Notes: generated from the letters alone by a model not told the origin. A stretch of 64,000 bases of DNA from Pandoraea captiosa (GCF_902459775.1 NZ_CABPSQ010000006.1:62001-126000), one strand, 5' to 3'. Counted from the first letter of the stretch, positions 8,415 to 17,494 are shown. Made by a program: numbers and translations.

Positions 8415-10571
8415 TCAATCGCGCGCAAGCGCTTCGACCGGATCGAGCCGCGCGGCATTGCGCGCAGGCATGAAACCGAACACCACGCCGATGAGCGTCG
8501 AGCACAGGAACGCCGTGACCACCGACCCCATCGAAAACACCATCTTCCATTTCTCGACGAACAGGGAGAACAGGAAGCTCGCCCCGAAGGACAGCGCAAT
8601 ACCGATCGCACCGCCCATCAGACACACCATCACGGCCTCCACCAGAAACTGCTGCATGATGTCGCTCTGCCGCGCGCCCACCGCCATGCGAATGCCGATC
8701 TCGCGCGTGCGCTCAGTCACCGACACGATCATGATGTTCATCACGCCGATGCCACCGACGACCAGCGAGATCACCGCAATCAGCGAGAGCAGCAGGGTCA
8801 GCGACTGGCTCGTCTTCTCGACCGTCTTCACCACGCTGTCCATGTTGTAGGTGAAAAAGTCCTTACGTCCGTGACGCTGCGTCATCAGTGTTTCGAGACT
8901 CTTCTCGGCGGCCTTGCTCGGCTGACCGTCGCGCACCCGCACCGTAATGCTGTCGACGTTGCGCTGACCGAACAGCCGCCCGGCCGCCGTCGTGTACGGC
9001 ACCCAGATGTTCAGGCTCTTGGTGTCGCCGAACGCGCTCTTTTTCTCGACCGTCACACCGATCACCACGCATGGCAGGTTGCCCACGAAAATCACTTCGC
9101 CCAGCGGATTCGGGTTAGCGCCGAACAGCTTGCGTCGCGTGTTCTGATCGATGACGGCCACCTGTGCCTGACGTCGCACCTCGTCCGGCCCGAAGGCAAT
9201 GCCCTGCGCGATCTTCAGGCCACGCACCTGGAAGAAATGCTCGCCCACGCCCGTGACCATCGCGCTCGCATCCACGTTGCGGTAACGCAGCAGCAGGCTG
9301 CGCGCCGTCTCCGGTGTCGCGCTGTCGACATAAATCTGTTCCGAGAGCGCCAGCACGTCTTCCGGCACCAGCGTCTGAATCGCCGTCGCCCGGTTGTCGC
9401 CCCAGTCCTTGCCGGGATAGATGTTGATCGTGTTCGTGCCGATGCTGCCGATCTCGGCGAGCATGTATCGCTTCGCCCCCTCGCCGATGGCGACGATGGA
9501 CACGACCGACGTGATACCGATGATGATGCCGAGCATCGTCAGGAACGTGCGCAGGCGGTGCGAGATCAGCGCGATCCACGCCATGCGGAACGCCTCCGCG
9601 AAGCGGTCGATGCCGCCCGTCCACCGACGCGGCGGGATCGCGCCGCCATGGCTGGCGTTCACCGACGCCGGGTCGCTCGCCGATACAGACGATACAGACG
9701 ATACGGCCGATACGGCGGATGCAGCAGACGCTTCAGCCTCGGCGACTTCCCGTGCGGTCTCGTCCGGTGACGCCGGGTCCGGCGCGAGGTCCACCGGCGT
9801 GTTTTCCCGGTCGGCCACGATCTCGCCGTCGCGAATCTCGATGATCCGGCGTGCGTGCGCCGCCACCGTCTCATCGTGCGTCACGATGATGACGGTGTGC
9901 CCCAGCGCGTTGAGTTCCTTGAGGATGCGAATGACTTCCTTGCCGCTGCGCGTGTCGAGCGCACCGGTCGGTTCGTCCGCCAGAATGACCTCGCCCCCGT
10001 TCATCAGCGCCCGCGCGATACTCACGCGCTGCTGCTGGCCGCCGGACAACTGACTGGGACGATGCGCCGTGCGCTCCGCCAGCCCGAGCCGTTCGAGCAG
10101 CATGATCGAGCGCGCGCGCCGCGCCGCATGCGGCGTGCCCGTGTAGACCGAAGGCATCTCCACGTTGGACGCCGCGTCGAGGTGCGGCAACAGGTGGTAG
10201 CGCTGGAAGATGAACCCGAAGTGCTCCCGACGCAGTTGCGCCAGCGCATCGGCGTCGAGATCGCGGGTCTCGCGCCCAAGCACGCGATAGCTGCCTTCGC
10301 TCGGATGATCGAGGCACCCGAGAATGTTCATCAGCGTCGACTTGCCCGAGCCGGACGCCCCCATGATCGCGACGATCTCGCCGCCTTCGATGGTGAGATC
10401 CACGTCGCGCAACACCGTGACGTCACGCTCACCCGCCGGAAACCGGCGCGTGATGCCCGTGAGCTCCAGCATCGGGTGCGGGCTGACGCCCTGGGTGCCA
10501 GCCAGGTCGTGGACGCTGCGCGCAGAAGACGCTCCGGCTGCCTGCGGCGTGTGATGTGAGGTCTGCGTCAT
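8415..10571 (-). CDS. macB: MacB-type ABC exporter (ATPase plus permease)
   Basis: A 718-residue protein. The N-terminal ATPase has Walker A GASGSGKST at residues 71-79, signature LSGGQQQR and Walker B VILADEPTG. The C-terminal MacB permease has one TM after the linker (LTMLGIIIGITSVVSIVAIG), a large periplasmic domain and three TMs near the end. Residues 1-33 precede the usual MacB start (MLELTG). GAGGAAG lies 11 nt before ATG 10571, supporting the long form. The linker is a Ser/Val-rich run encoded by the 9-bp repeat at 9682-9726. Probable substrates are macrolides, lipopeptides or siderophores. Confidence 0.93.
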   Translation of the reverse strand: MTQTSHHTPQAAGASSARSVHDLAGTQGVSPHPMLELTGITRRFPAGERDVTVLRDVDLTIEGGEIVAIMGASGSGKSTLMNILGCLDHPSEGSYRVLGRETRDLDADALAQLRREHFGFIFQRYHLLPHLDAASNVEMPSVYTGTPHAARRARSIMLLERLGLAERTAHRPSQLSGGQQQRVSIARALMNGGEVILADEPTGALDTRSGKEVIRILKELNALGHTVIIVTHDETVAAHARRIIEIRDGEIVADRENTPVDLAPDPASPDETAREVAEAEASAASAVSAVSSVSSVSASDPASVNASHGGAIPPRRWTGGIDRFAEAFRMAWIALISHRLRTFLTMLGIIIGITSVVSIVAIGEGAKRYMLAEIGSIGTNTINIYPGKDWGDNRATAIQTLVPEDVLALSEQIYVDSATPETARSLLLRYRNVDASAMVTGVGEHFFQVRGLKIAQGIAFGPDEVRRQAQVAVIDQNTRRKLFGANPNPLGEVIFVGNLPCVVIGVTVEKKSAFGDTKSLNIWVPYTTAAGRLFGQRNVDSITVRVRDGQPSKAAEKSLETLMTQRHGRKDFFTYNMDSVVKTVEKTSQSLTLLLSLIAVISLVVGGIGVMNIMIVSVTERTREIGIRMAVGARQSDIMQQFLVEAVMVCLMGGAIGIALSFGASFLFSLFVEKWKMVFSMGSVVTAFLCSTLIGVVFGFMPARNAARLDPVEALARD
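9682..9726. repeat. 9-bp tandem repeat inside macB
   Basis: GATAC recurs every 9 bp at 9682, 9691, 9700 and 9709, with a decayed unit at 9718. On the coding strand it gives a three-residue S-V-S repeat in the linker between MacB's ATPase and permease, so copy number can change without a frameshift. Confidence 0.75.
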
Positions 10572-10595
10572 GGCGCTCGACTTCCTCGGCTCGAT

Positions 10596-11807
10596 TTACT
10601 GTGCGGCGCCGGACGACGCATCGGTCTGCGTCGAAGGCGTATTGCCCGCCTCGACCGCCTCGCCGATCACGACACGCTCGTCCGCCGACAGCCCTTCGCG
10701 CACTTCGACACGCACGTTGTTGTTCACGCCGGTCACGATCTGACGCGTCACGGCCCGGCCGTCCTTGGCGTCTTTGTCCAGCACGCGCACCTCGTAGCGG
10801 TCGGGGCCGATCTTCTTGCCCAGCGCCGCCACCGGCACACTCAGCGCCTGTTTCGCCGTCCCCAGCAGCACATTGACCTGTGCCGTCATCGAAATGCGCA
10901 GACGATGATCGGCGTTGGGCACGTCGAACAGCGCGTTGTAAAACACGGCCGTGTTGTTTCGCGTCGCCCCGCCGCCAAGCGTGCTCTGCGTGTCGAGGAA
11001 GTTCTGCGGCGCCGGTTCGATGGCGCGCAGCTTGCCGTAATAGCGCTTGTCCGGGTCGCCGAGGATCGTGAAGTACGCCGTCTGGCCCGGCGAGATGCGA
11101 ATCACGTCGGCCTCCGAGACCTGCGCCTTCACGGTGATCGTGTCCATGTCGGCCAGCTTCAGAATCACCGGCGCCTGTTGCTGTGCAATCACGGTCTGGC
11201 CTTCCTGCGTCACGATGGCGACGACCTGCCCGTCGATCGGCGCGACGATGCGCGTGTAGCCGACGTTCGCGCGTGCCGACTCGATGGCTACACCCGCCTT
11301 GCGGATCTGTGCGTCCAGACCGGCAAGCGTGGCGCGCTGGGTGTCGAGCGTGGCTTGCGCCGATTCGAAGTCCTGACGAGACGTCGCATCGTCGGGCAGC
11401 ATCTGGCGCTGACGGGCGAATGCCAGTTCGGCCTGCTTCAACTGCGCCGCGGTCGAGCGCTTTTGCGCCTGAAGGTTCTGCTCATCGGCCTGCGCCTGAC
11501 GCAGCGCATTCTGCGCGAGCACCGGATCGATCTGCGCGAGCCACTGCCCCTTCGTCACCTTATCGCCGAGCTTGACCTTGAGCGACTTCAACTGCCCGCT
11601 GACCTGCGCGCCAACGTCCACTTGCTGAAACGCCTGTAGCGTGCCGGTGGCAAGCACGGTGTTCTCGAGGTCGCTGCGCTCGACCCTTGCGCTGAGATAC
11701 TGAGGCGGCTTCGGGGTCGCCAGACTGCGAATGCCGAGCGCCACGAGAACGATGAGCACGACGACGCTGGTAATCAGGTAGGGCCTGCGGCGGATGAACT
11801 GGATCAT
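10596..11807 (-). CDS. macA: MacA-type periplasmic adaptor
   Basis: A 403-residue HlyD/RND-type membrane-fusion protein. Residues 12-31 are a single N-terminal TM anchor (LITSVVVLIVLVALGI). A biotinyl-lipoyl half-motif (VGAQVSGQLKSLKVKLGDKV) precedes an alpha-helical hairpin, and the second half-motif (IVAPIDGQVVAI) and beta-barrel follow. It is the first gene of the operon, 24 nt upstream of macB. No clear ribosome site precedes ATG 11807. It bridges MacB and the outer-membrane channel. Confidence 0.93.
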   Translation of the reverse strand: MIQFIRRRPYLITSVVVLIVLVALGIRSLATPKPPQYLSARVERSDLENTVLATGTLQAFQQVDVGAQVSGQLKSLKVKLGDKVTKGQWLAQIDPVLAQNALRQAQADEQNLQAQKRSTAAQLKQAELAFARQRQMLPDDATSRQDFESAQATLDTQRATLAGLDAQIRKAGVAIESARANVGYTRIVAPIDGQVVAIVTQEGQTVIAQQQAPVILKLADMDTITVKAQVSEADVIRISPGQTAYFTILGDPDKRYYGKLRAIEPAPQNFLDTQSTLGGGATRNNTAVFYNALFDVPNADHRLRISMTAQVNVLLGTAKQALSVPVAALGKKIGPDRYEVRVLDKDAKDGRAVTRQIVTGVNNNVRVEVREGLSADERVVIGEAVEAGNTPSTQTDASSGAAQ

Positions 11808-11856
11808 GGAACGGGTTTGGCGAGACCTGCAAGATCACAAAAGGTTGAGAGTTTAA

Positions 11857-11876
11857 GGGGTTTGGGTGGGTTTGGG
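11857..11876 (+). promoter_or_regulatory. G-quadruplex-forming motif in the macA / yicG-like intergenic region
   Basis: Four G-runs (GGGG, GGG, GGG, GGG) are separated by TTT, T and TTT within 20 bases, which fits the classical intramolecular quadruplex rule. It lies 50-70 nt upstream of the macA start, on the strand opposite to macA coding. Confidence 0.5.
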
Positions 11877-12045
11877 CGGCGTTCGGGGCCGATTCTCCCC
11901 ATTTGTGGTTTCGTTGACAGCAGTGTCGCACCGCCACCGGATCGCGAAAACTTGTACAAATCACAGTGCTGCGGCCGGAGAACACCGCAACACCCGGTCA
12001 AAAACGCATGAAGTGATATATTCGCCCGGCACTGCAAGGGACATC

Positions 12046-12681
12046 ATGAAAACGGAAATCTTCTACGCGCTTTACCTGATCGCGATCATCACGGAAGCGA
12101 TGTCGGGCGCCATCATGGGGATGCAGCGCGGCATGGACCGCTTCGGACTGGCCTTCGTGGGCATGGTCACGGCGCTGGGCGGCGGCACCATTCGCGATGT
12201 GCTGTTCGGTCGCCACCCGCTCGTCTGGATTGCACATCCCGAGTACCTGCTGCTCACGCTGGGCGCGGCCACGCTGGCGTCCATCGTCGCGCGCCACGTA
12301 CACAAACTGCGCATGACGTTCATCACGGTCGACGCCATCGGTCTGGCCGCTTTCACGATTCTTGGATGCGATATCGGCATGACCGTGAGCAAGAGCCCGG
12401 TCATCGTCGTGCTTGCCGGGGTACTGACGGGCATTGGCGGCGGTATGCTGCGCGACTTGCTGTGCGGCCAGGTGCCGCTGGTGCTGCGCCGGGAGATGTA
12501 TGCGAGCGTGGCCGTCATCGCCGGTGCCATGTATGTGGCAATGCTGCATTTCGGGGTGCCGAACGGTGTGGCGACGGGCATCGGCTTCGTCGCCGGCTTC
12601 GTCATCCGGATGCTGGCGGTGTGGTTCGGGTGGCGCTTTCGCACGTTCGAAAACGAAGCCCCGTCCGAGCCGATGCATTGA
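12046..12681 (+). CDS. YicG/UPF0126 (TRIC-like) membrane protein
   Basis: A 211-residue inner-membrane protein with about seven hydrophobic helices in two homologous halves. Each half carries the family hallmark: GGGTIRDVLFG in the first and GGGMLRDLLCG in the second. Family members are related to trimeric intracellular cation channels, and some bacterial homologues have been linked to small-solute uptake. Translation should start at ATG 12046 after AAGGGA. The gene diverges from macA and is monocistronic. Confidence 0.88.
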   Translation: MKTEIFYALYLIAIITEAMSGAIMGMQRGMDRFGLAFVGMVTALGGGTIRDVLFGRHPLVWIAHPEYLLLTLGAATLASIVARHVHKLRMTFITVDAIGLAAFTILGCDIGMTVSKSPVIVVLAGVLTGIGGGMLRDLLCGQVPLVLRREMYASVAVIAGAMYVAMLHFGVPNGVATGIGFVAGFVIRMLAVWFGWRFRTFENEAPSEPMH

Positions 12682-12696
12682 CGCGCCAAGGCGCGT
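12681..12696. terminator. GC-rich hairpin between convergent genes
   Basis: ACGCGC and GCGCGT pair across a 4-nt loop immediately after the stop codon of the YicG-like gene. There is no T-tract, so it is at best a weak terminator for the convergent pair. Confidence 0.35.
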
Positions 12697-12707
12697 GGCG
12701 ACGATCC

Positions 12708-14051
12708 TTACCGCGCCGCCAATGACGCCGCCGATGTCGGCACCTCAAAGCTGCCGAACGTCTCGGCGTCGACCGGCGCGCCGAAGCCATACTTCGCGCG
12801 CGGGCGAAGCATGAAGGCCTGGGTGCGTTGTTCCATGACATGCGCGACCCAGCCTGCCGAGCGCCCGATGATCCACATCGCCGTCGAGGTGCCGTCGGGC
12901 AGCCCCAGTGCGCGGGCGAGCGCCACCAGTCCCGTCGCCAACCCGGCGTGGGCGTTCAGTTCGGTACGCATGCGTTCGAGGAAATCGAGCGTGAGACGCG
13001 TGTTCTTTCGCCGTTGCTCGTCGATGGTGACGTCGTCGGTCTCGCGCATGAGTTCGCCCGCGATCTGCATCATCAGGTCGGCCCGTGCATCGCCTCCGGG
13101 GTATAACGGATGGTTGAACCCGAGCAGGCTCGCACCGTACTCGCGCACGCGATCGATGCGGGTGTCGAGCGCGTCGTACGGCTCGCAGAACAACAGGGTC
13201 TCGATCTTCTCCGTACTCGTGCCCGTCGTGAAGCCGATATGCGAACCGATGGCCGCCGCGACGCAACCGAAGAGATCGGCGTTGGTCGACGCCGCCACGC
13301 GGGCCGAAAACGTGGCCGGCGCCAATTCGTTGTCCGCCAGCACCACGAGCGCGGCATTCATCGCCCGCAGTCTGGCGTGGGTCACCACGCTGCCCGCCGC
13401 CCGCAGTAAATGCGCGGCCACGTTCTCGTTGCGCTCGCGCGCGACGAACCGCTGTTGCGGACCAAGGAAGCCCACACATCCGACCATGCAATGCAACATC
13501 GCCCGGGCGGCCTGCACTGCGGTGCCGTCGGCCAGCTCTCGCGCACCGCGCCCATGCATGGCCAGTGCGAACGGCACCATCCCCAGCAAATTGCCGATGT
13601 CCGCGCTCGCCACCCGGCCGTCGTAAGTCGAGAGGAAACGCAGCACGTCGGTTGGCGTCTCCTGCATCGGCCACTCGGCGATGCTGTCCTGCCAGATACC
13701 GGTCATCAGCAAATGCACGACCGACTCGAACGACGCCCCGCCGCTCGCCAGATCGATAGCCAGCCGGTTGCGATAGCGCGGACCGTGCGGCGTGATCTGC
13801 GTGATGGCCGAGTGCAACACCGGGTCGCCGAAGCGCATGGTGGATTCGGCGACCGCACCGGTTGGCGCGCGTCCGCGCTTGCGGGTGGCCATGCGCTCCA
13901 CGTCGCGCCGCAGGTACAGGCTCTTGCGGCCATCCTCGTGCGGCCGCGCGCGAATCAGGCCCCGGCTCACGTAGGCATAGAGCGTGGCCGGTTTGATGTC
14001 GAGCATGGCGAGCACTTCTTCGCGCGTCATCAGGTCGGTTTGCTGCGTCAT
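12708..14051 (-). CDS. MerR-type HTH fused to a degenerate citrate-synthase domain
   Basis: A 447-residue protein. Residues 8-60 form a MerR-like winged helix (TREEVLAMLDIKPATLYAYV). The rest has the citrate synthase fold, seen in GFNHPLY and GRSAGWVAHVMEQ. Key residues differ from catalytic synthases: the oxaloacetate-binding DHE is DNE (240-242), and the Asp expected after N in the NxDF region is replaced (NAH at 366-368). It diverges from an MFS/decarboxylase/aldolase unit with a dyad at 14115-14137 between them. Annotation pipelines usually call this family citrate synthase. A metabolite-sensing regulator is my inference; an altered-specificity enzyme remains possible. Confidence 0.8.
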   Translation of the reverse strand: MTQQTDLMTREEVLAMLDIKPATLYAYVSRGLIRARPHEDGRKSLYLRRDVERMATRKRGRAPTGAVAESTMRFGDPVLHSAITQITPHGPRYRNRLAIDLASGGASFESVVHLLMTGIWQDSIAEWPMQETPTDVLRFLSTYDGRVASADIGNLLGMVPFALAMHGRGARELADGTAVQAARAMLHCMVGCVGFLGPQQRFVARERNENVAAHLLRAAGSVVTHARLRAMNAALVVLADNELAPATFSARVAASTNADLFGCVAAAIGSHIGFTTGTSTEKIETLLFCEPYDALDTRIDRVREYGASLLGFNHPLYPGGDARADLMMQIAGELMRETDDVTIDEQRRKNTRLTLDFLERMRTELNAHAGLATGLVALARALGLPDGTSTAMWIIGRSAGWVAHVMEQRTQAFMLRPRAKYGFGAPVDAETFGSFEVPTSAASLAAR

Positions 14052-14114
14052 CGTCTCCCTCGTCAGTGTTTTTCAGCGCACTTCGACAGTGCCGCGGCAC
14101 ATCTTGCCACATTC

Positions 14115-14137
14115 ATATTGACTTTAAAAATCAATAT
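14115..14137. promoter_or_regulatory. AT-rich dyad in the divergent promoter region
   Basis: ATATTGA at 14115-14121 and TCAATAT at 14131-14137 are perfect complements with a 9-nt AT-rich spacer. The dyad sits between the HTH/citrate-synthase-like gene and the divergent MFS gene, in the place expected for an operator controlling both. Confidence 0.5.
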
Positions 14138-14243
14138 TGATAAACAAAAAACCGATCAGTAAAGTCGTCTCCGCAAACACCACAAAGACACTGCGACCCG
14201 GGACAGGCCCCGGCTCGACAGGTCGCCCCAACGGAGACAACGC

Positions 14244-15608
14244 ATGACACCGGACCTACCCTCTCGAGTGCCCGTACGCATCGACGTTCGAGACGCGCTC
14301 CAATCGGCCCCGCTCGGGGCATTCCATTTCCGACTGGCGACGTTGCTCGCACTGATCCTGCTGTTCGACGGCTTCGATCTTTACAACGCTGCATACATCG
14401 TTCACGACGTCACCACGCTGTGGCATCTCTCGCCCAGTCAGATCGGCCTGTTGCTGTCCTGCGGGCTGGCGGGCTTTGCCGCCGGGTCGGCCATCTCGGG
14501 GCCCTTCAGTGATCGCATCGGACGCCGCCGCGTGCTGCTCGCCGGCATCTGGCTCTCGGGCGCCATGAGTCTCGCCATTGCACTGTTCGCCCACGATCTG
14601 CGCGCCTTCATCGCGCTGCGCTTCGTCATGGGGATTTCGCTGGGTCTGCTGATGCCCGTGGCGGTCACCTACATCAATGAAATCGCGCCCAAACGCAGCG
14701 CGAACGTCTTCACCATCGTGTTCTTCTCCTGCGGCTGGATTGGCGGGGCCACGGCGTCCGGCTTCATTGCCGCGTGGCTCATCCCGCAATACGGCTGGCA
14801 GAGCATGTATTACGTCGGCGCGCTGTCGGTCGTGCTGGCGCTCGCGTTGCAATTCGTGTTGCCGGAGTCGGTGTCGTTTCTCGCGGCCCGTGGACGACAG
14901 GACGAAGTGCGTGCCCAGTTGTGCCGTCTCTGGCCCGCGCGCGCAGACGAGTTTGCCAACGCGACGTTCACCTCTGCCGACGCCGGCGTGAAAGCCGGTT
15001 CGGTCACCGCCCTGTTTTCGCCCGAATTCCGCCGTCAGACGATCTGCCTGTGGTCCATGGGCGCACTCTCGCTGTTCTCGTCGTACGGCCTGTCGGGCTG
15101 GTTGCCCACGATCATGCTCAAGCGCGGCGAGAACCTCTCGACGAGCTTTGCCTACGGGTCGCTGCTGGTCTTCGCCTCGGCGTTCGGCAGCCTGCTCACC
15201 GGCGTGGTCGCGGACCGTATCGGCAACCGGCGTCTGGCGATGTCGCTCGCATGGCTGTGCGGCGCCGCAGCCATCGGGGTGCTGGCAACGATCACCGGCG
15301 GCTCGGTCACGTTCGTGGGCATCGTGGTCGCTGGCATGTTCGTGATCGGCACGCAGACCGTGCTCAACAACCTCGTGGCCGTGAGCTATCCGACGGAGAT
15401 TCGCAGCACGGGCGTGGGTCTGTATCTCGGCATTGCCCGCGTGGGGGCCATGTGTGGCCCGGCCATTGCGGGGGTACTGCAACAGGCCACCGGCGGTGCG
15501 GGAACCATGTTCTTCGTGCTGGGCGCCGCGCTCGTGACGGCCGCAGCACTGGTCTTCCTCGTCGCGCGCCCTGAAAACCTGCCGAAGGCACCCGCTTTCG
15601 GCCACTGA
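14244..15608 (+). CDS. MFS transporter, aromatic acid:H+ symporter (AAHS) type
   Basis: A 454-residue, 12-TM carrier. Helix 1 carries the AAHS hallmark FDGFDLYNAAY. The loop 2-3 motif FSDRIGRRRV contains the conserved Asp and Arg, and PVAVTYINEIAPKRSANV follows in helix 4. ACGGAG precedes the start. It leads a three-gene unit with a 4,5-dihydroxyphthalate decarboxylase-like and a class II aldolase-like gene, so the cargo is probably an aromatic carboxylate such as a phthalate derivative. Confidence 0.88.
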   Translation: MTPDLPSRVPVRIDVRDALQSAPLGAFHFRLATLLALILLFDGFDLYNAAYIVHDVTTLWHLSPSQIGLLLSCGLAGFAAGSAISGPFSDRIGRRRVLLAGIWLSGAMSLAIALFAHDLRAFIALRFVMGISLGLLMPVAVTYINEIAPKRSANVFTIVFFSCGWIGGATASGFIAAWLIPQYGWQSMYYVGALSVVLALALQFVLPESVSFLAARGRQDEVRAQLCRLWPARADEFANATFTSADAGVKAGSVTALFSPEFRRQTICLWSMGALSLFSSYGLSGWLPTIMLKRGENLSTSFAYGSLLVFASAFGSLLTGVVADRIGNRRLAMSLAWLCGAAAIGVLATITGGSVTFVGIVVAGMFVIGTQTVLNNLVAVSYPTEIRSTGVGLYLGIARVGAMCGPAIAGVLQQATGGAGTMFFVLGAALVTAAALVFLVARPENLPKAPAFGH

Positions 15609-15651
15609 GTCCTGTCGGCTCCCTCCGTCTGGAATAGCTTCGGAACGTTTC

Positions 15652-16641
15652 ATGAACAAACTGACCCTCTCGCTTGCCGTGAACGACTACGATCACGTGC
15701 GCGATCTGCTCGAAGGGCGCGTTACCGCGCAAGGCATCGAGCTCGTACCGTCGGTGTTGCCTGTCGAAGAGATCTTCTACCGCACGACGCATTTTCAGGA
15801 GTGGGATCTCTCGGAGATGTCGCTCGCGAAGTATGCGTCGCTGCGCTCGCAGGGCGACGATCGTCTGATCGGGTTGCCGGTCTTTCCCTCGCGCGTGTTC
15901 CGCCTGTCGTCGCTTTATGTGCGGGCGCACGGCGACGTGACATCTCCCGCCGCGTTGCGCGGCAAGCGTATCGGCATCCCGGAGTGGGCACAGACGGCGT
16001 CGGTCTACTCACGTGGCTGGCTCACGCATGATCAGGGCGTGGCGCTCGCCGATGTCGAGTGGGTGCAGGGGGGCGTCAATCAGGCGGGGCGTCGCGAGAA
16101 GGTCGCAGTGCGCGTGCCCGAGGGCGTGCACTACCGCGCGTCGCCGGACAAGTCGCTAACGGCCATGCTGCTCGACGGCGAGATCGACGCAATTCTCAGC
16201 GCGCGCCCGCCGGCCCCGCCGCCCGGGCGCGAGCGGGACATCGTGCGTCTGTTGCCCGACTTCGAGACGGCCGAGCGCGAGTACTTCGCACGCACCGGCA
16301 TTTTTCCGATCATGCATCTGATCGTGATGCGTCGCGAGATCTTCGCTGCGAACCGCTGGATCGCGAACCATCTCGTGAAGGCTTTCACGCAGGCAAAAGA
16401 CGCCAGCATCGCCCGGCTCGACGACATTACCTGTTCGCACTTCCCGTTGCCGTGGATGAGCCAGCGGGCCGCACAGGCAAGGGAAATGTTCGGCGACGAT
16501 CCGTGGCCGTACGGCGTCGCGCCCAATCGCGTCACGCTCGACGCTTTCCTGCGCTTTGCGTTCGAGCAAGGCGTGTGCCATCGCGCCATGCAGGCCGACG
16601 AACTGTTTCCCCCCGAGGTCAGCGCCGCGGTCCGGGTTTGA
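15652..16641 (+). CDS. 4,5-dihydroxyphthalate decarboxylase-like protein
   Basis: A 329-residue cytosolic protein with a periplasmic-binding-protein-like fold and no signal peptide. It matches the family annotated as 4,5-dihydroxyphthalate decarboxylase (Pht5-like): SLAVNDYDHVRDLLEGRV at the N-terminus, WDLSEMSLAKY, LRGKRIGIPEWAQTASVYSR and the C-terminal PYGVAPNRVTLDAF. Pht5 decarboxylates 4,5-dihydroxyphthalate to protocatechuate. It lies 43 nt after the MFS gene and before a class II aldolase-type gene, which supports an aromatic-acid role. The exact substrate is inferred. Confidence 0.75.
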   Translation: MNKLTLSLAVNDYDHVRDLLEGRVTAQGIELVPSVLPVEEIFYRTTHFQEWDLSEMSLAKYASLRSQGDDRLIGLPVFPSRVFRLSSLYVRAHGDVTSPAALRGKRIGIPEWAQTASVYSRGWLTHDQGVALADVEWVQGGVNQAGRREKVAVRVPEGVHYRASPDKSLTAMLLDGEIDAILSARPPAPPPGRERDIVRLLPDFETAEREYFARTGIFPIMHLIVMRREIFAANRWIANHLVKAFTQAKDASIARLDDITCSHFPLPWMSQRAAQAREMFGDDPWPYGVAPNRVTLDAFLRFAFEQGVCHRAMQADELFPPEVSAAVRV

Positions 16642-16670
16642 TGCCGCATCGACCTTCCGGCCCTTCCGAA

Positions 16671-16713
16671 CCTTTCGATTCCCTTTCGATTCCCTTTCGA
16701 TTCCCTTTCGATT
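16671..16713. repeat. 11-bp tandem repeat (CCCTTTCGATT), about four copies
   Basis: Nearly four perfect units of an 11-bp repeat lie between the stop of the decarboxylase-like gene and the aldolase start at 16733. The repeat ends 20 nt before the ATG, so copy number would change the intergenic spacing by about one helix turn per unit. Confidence 0.85.
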
Positions 16714-16732
16714 CTCCTTCGCCAACATCATC

Positions 16733-17494
16733 ATGCAAGCCAACGCCCCTTACACCCCTGCCGCCACCGAACACGACGCGATGACGATCGCGCAGCTGCG
16801 CGAGGACCTGGCCGCCGCCAATCACATCCTCGCGCATCACGAAGTGCTCGACGGCTTCGGTCACGTCAGCGTGCGCGATCCGCGCAATCCCGCGCACTTC
16901 CTCATCGCCCAATCGATGGCGCCGGAGCTCGTCTCGCCGGACGACATCCTCACGCTGGATTTCGACTGCCAGCCAGTCGATGGCGATACCCGCAAGCGCT
17001 ATCTGGAGACGTGGATTCACAGCGAGATCTATCGGGCCCGCCCGGACGTCAAGGCCATCGTGCACAGCCACTCGCCGTCGGTCATCCCGTTTGCCGCCTC
17101 GTCCGTGCGGCTGCGCCCGGTGTATCACATGGCAGGCTTTCTCGGCAGCGGCGCGCCGGTGTTCGATATCCGCCACTGCTTCGGCTGTACGGACATGCTC
17201 GTGCGCAACAGCGAGCAAGGCAAGGCGCTGGCCGAATCGCTGGGCGACTCGGATGTCGCGCTCATGCGCGGCCACGGTTTCGTGGCGAGCGCACCGTCGC
17301 TGCCAGCCGCCGTCTACCGGGCGATCTACACCGAACTGAACGCGGGCATGCAGTCGAAGGCCATCGCGCTCGGCGGCGAAGTGACCTACCTGAGCGACGA
17401 AGAAGGCCGGCGCTCCACGCAAACCAACCTCGGTGTCATGGAGCGCCCGTGGACCTTGTGGAAACGCCAGGCAGCCGCCTTGCGTGGCGACTGA
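16733..17494 (+). CDS. Class II aldolase/adducin family protein
   Basis: A 253-residue metal-dependent lyase of the fuculose-aldolase/RhaD fold. The metal-binding histidines are in AIVHSHSPSV and in ALMRGHGFV; the catalytic-side residues sit near FGHVSVRDP. Family members include L-fuculose-phosphate aldolase and the 3,4-dihydroxyphthalate 2-decarboxylase PhtC. Beside a 4,5-dihydroxyphthalate decarboxylase-like gene and an AAHS carrier, a decarboxylase or aldolase acting on an aromatic acid intermediate is likely. The frame is open upstream through the 11-bp repeats, but MQANAPYT is the first sensible start. Confidence 0.85.
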   Translation: MQANAPYTPAATEHDAMTIAQLREDLAAANHILAHHEVLDGFGHVSVRDPRNPAHFLIAQSMAPELVSPDDILTLDFDCQPVDGDTRKRYLETWIHSEIYRARPDVKAIVHSHSPSVIPFAASSVRLRPVYHMAGFLGSGAPVFDIRHCFGCTDMLVRNSEQGKALAESLGDSDVALMRGHGFVASAPSLPAAVYRAIYTELNAGMQSKAIALGGEVTYLSDEEGRRSTQTNLGVMERPWTLWKRQAAALRGD

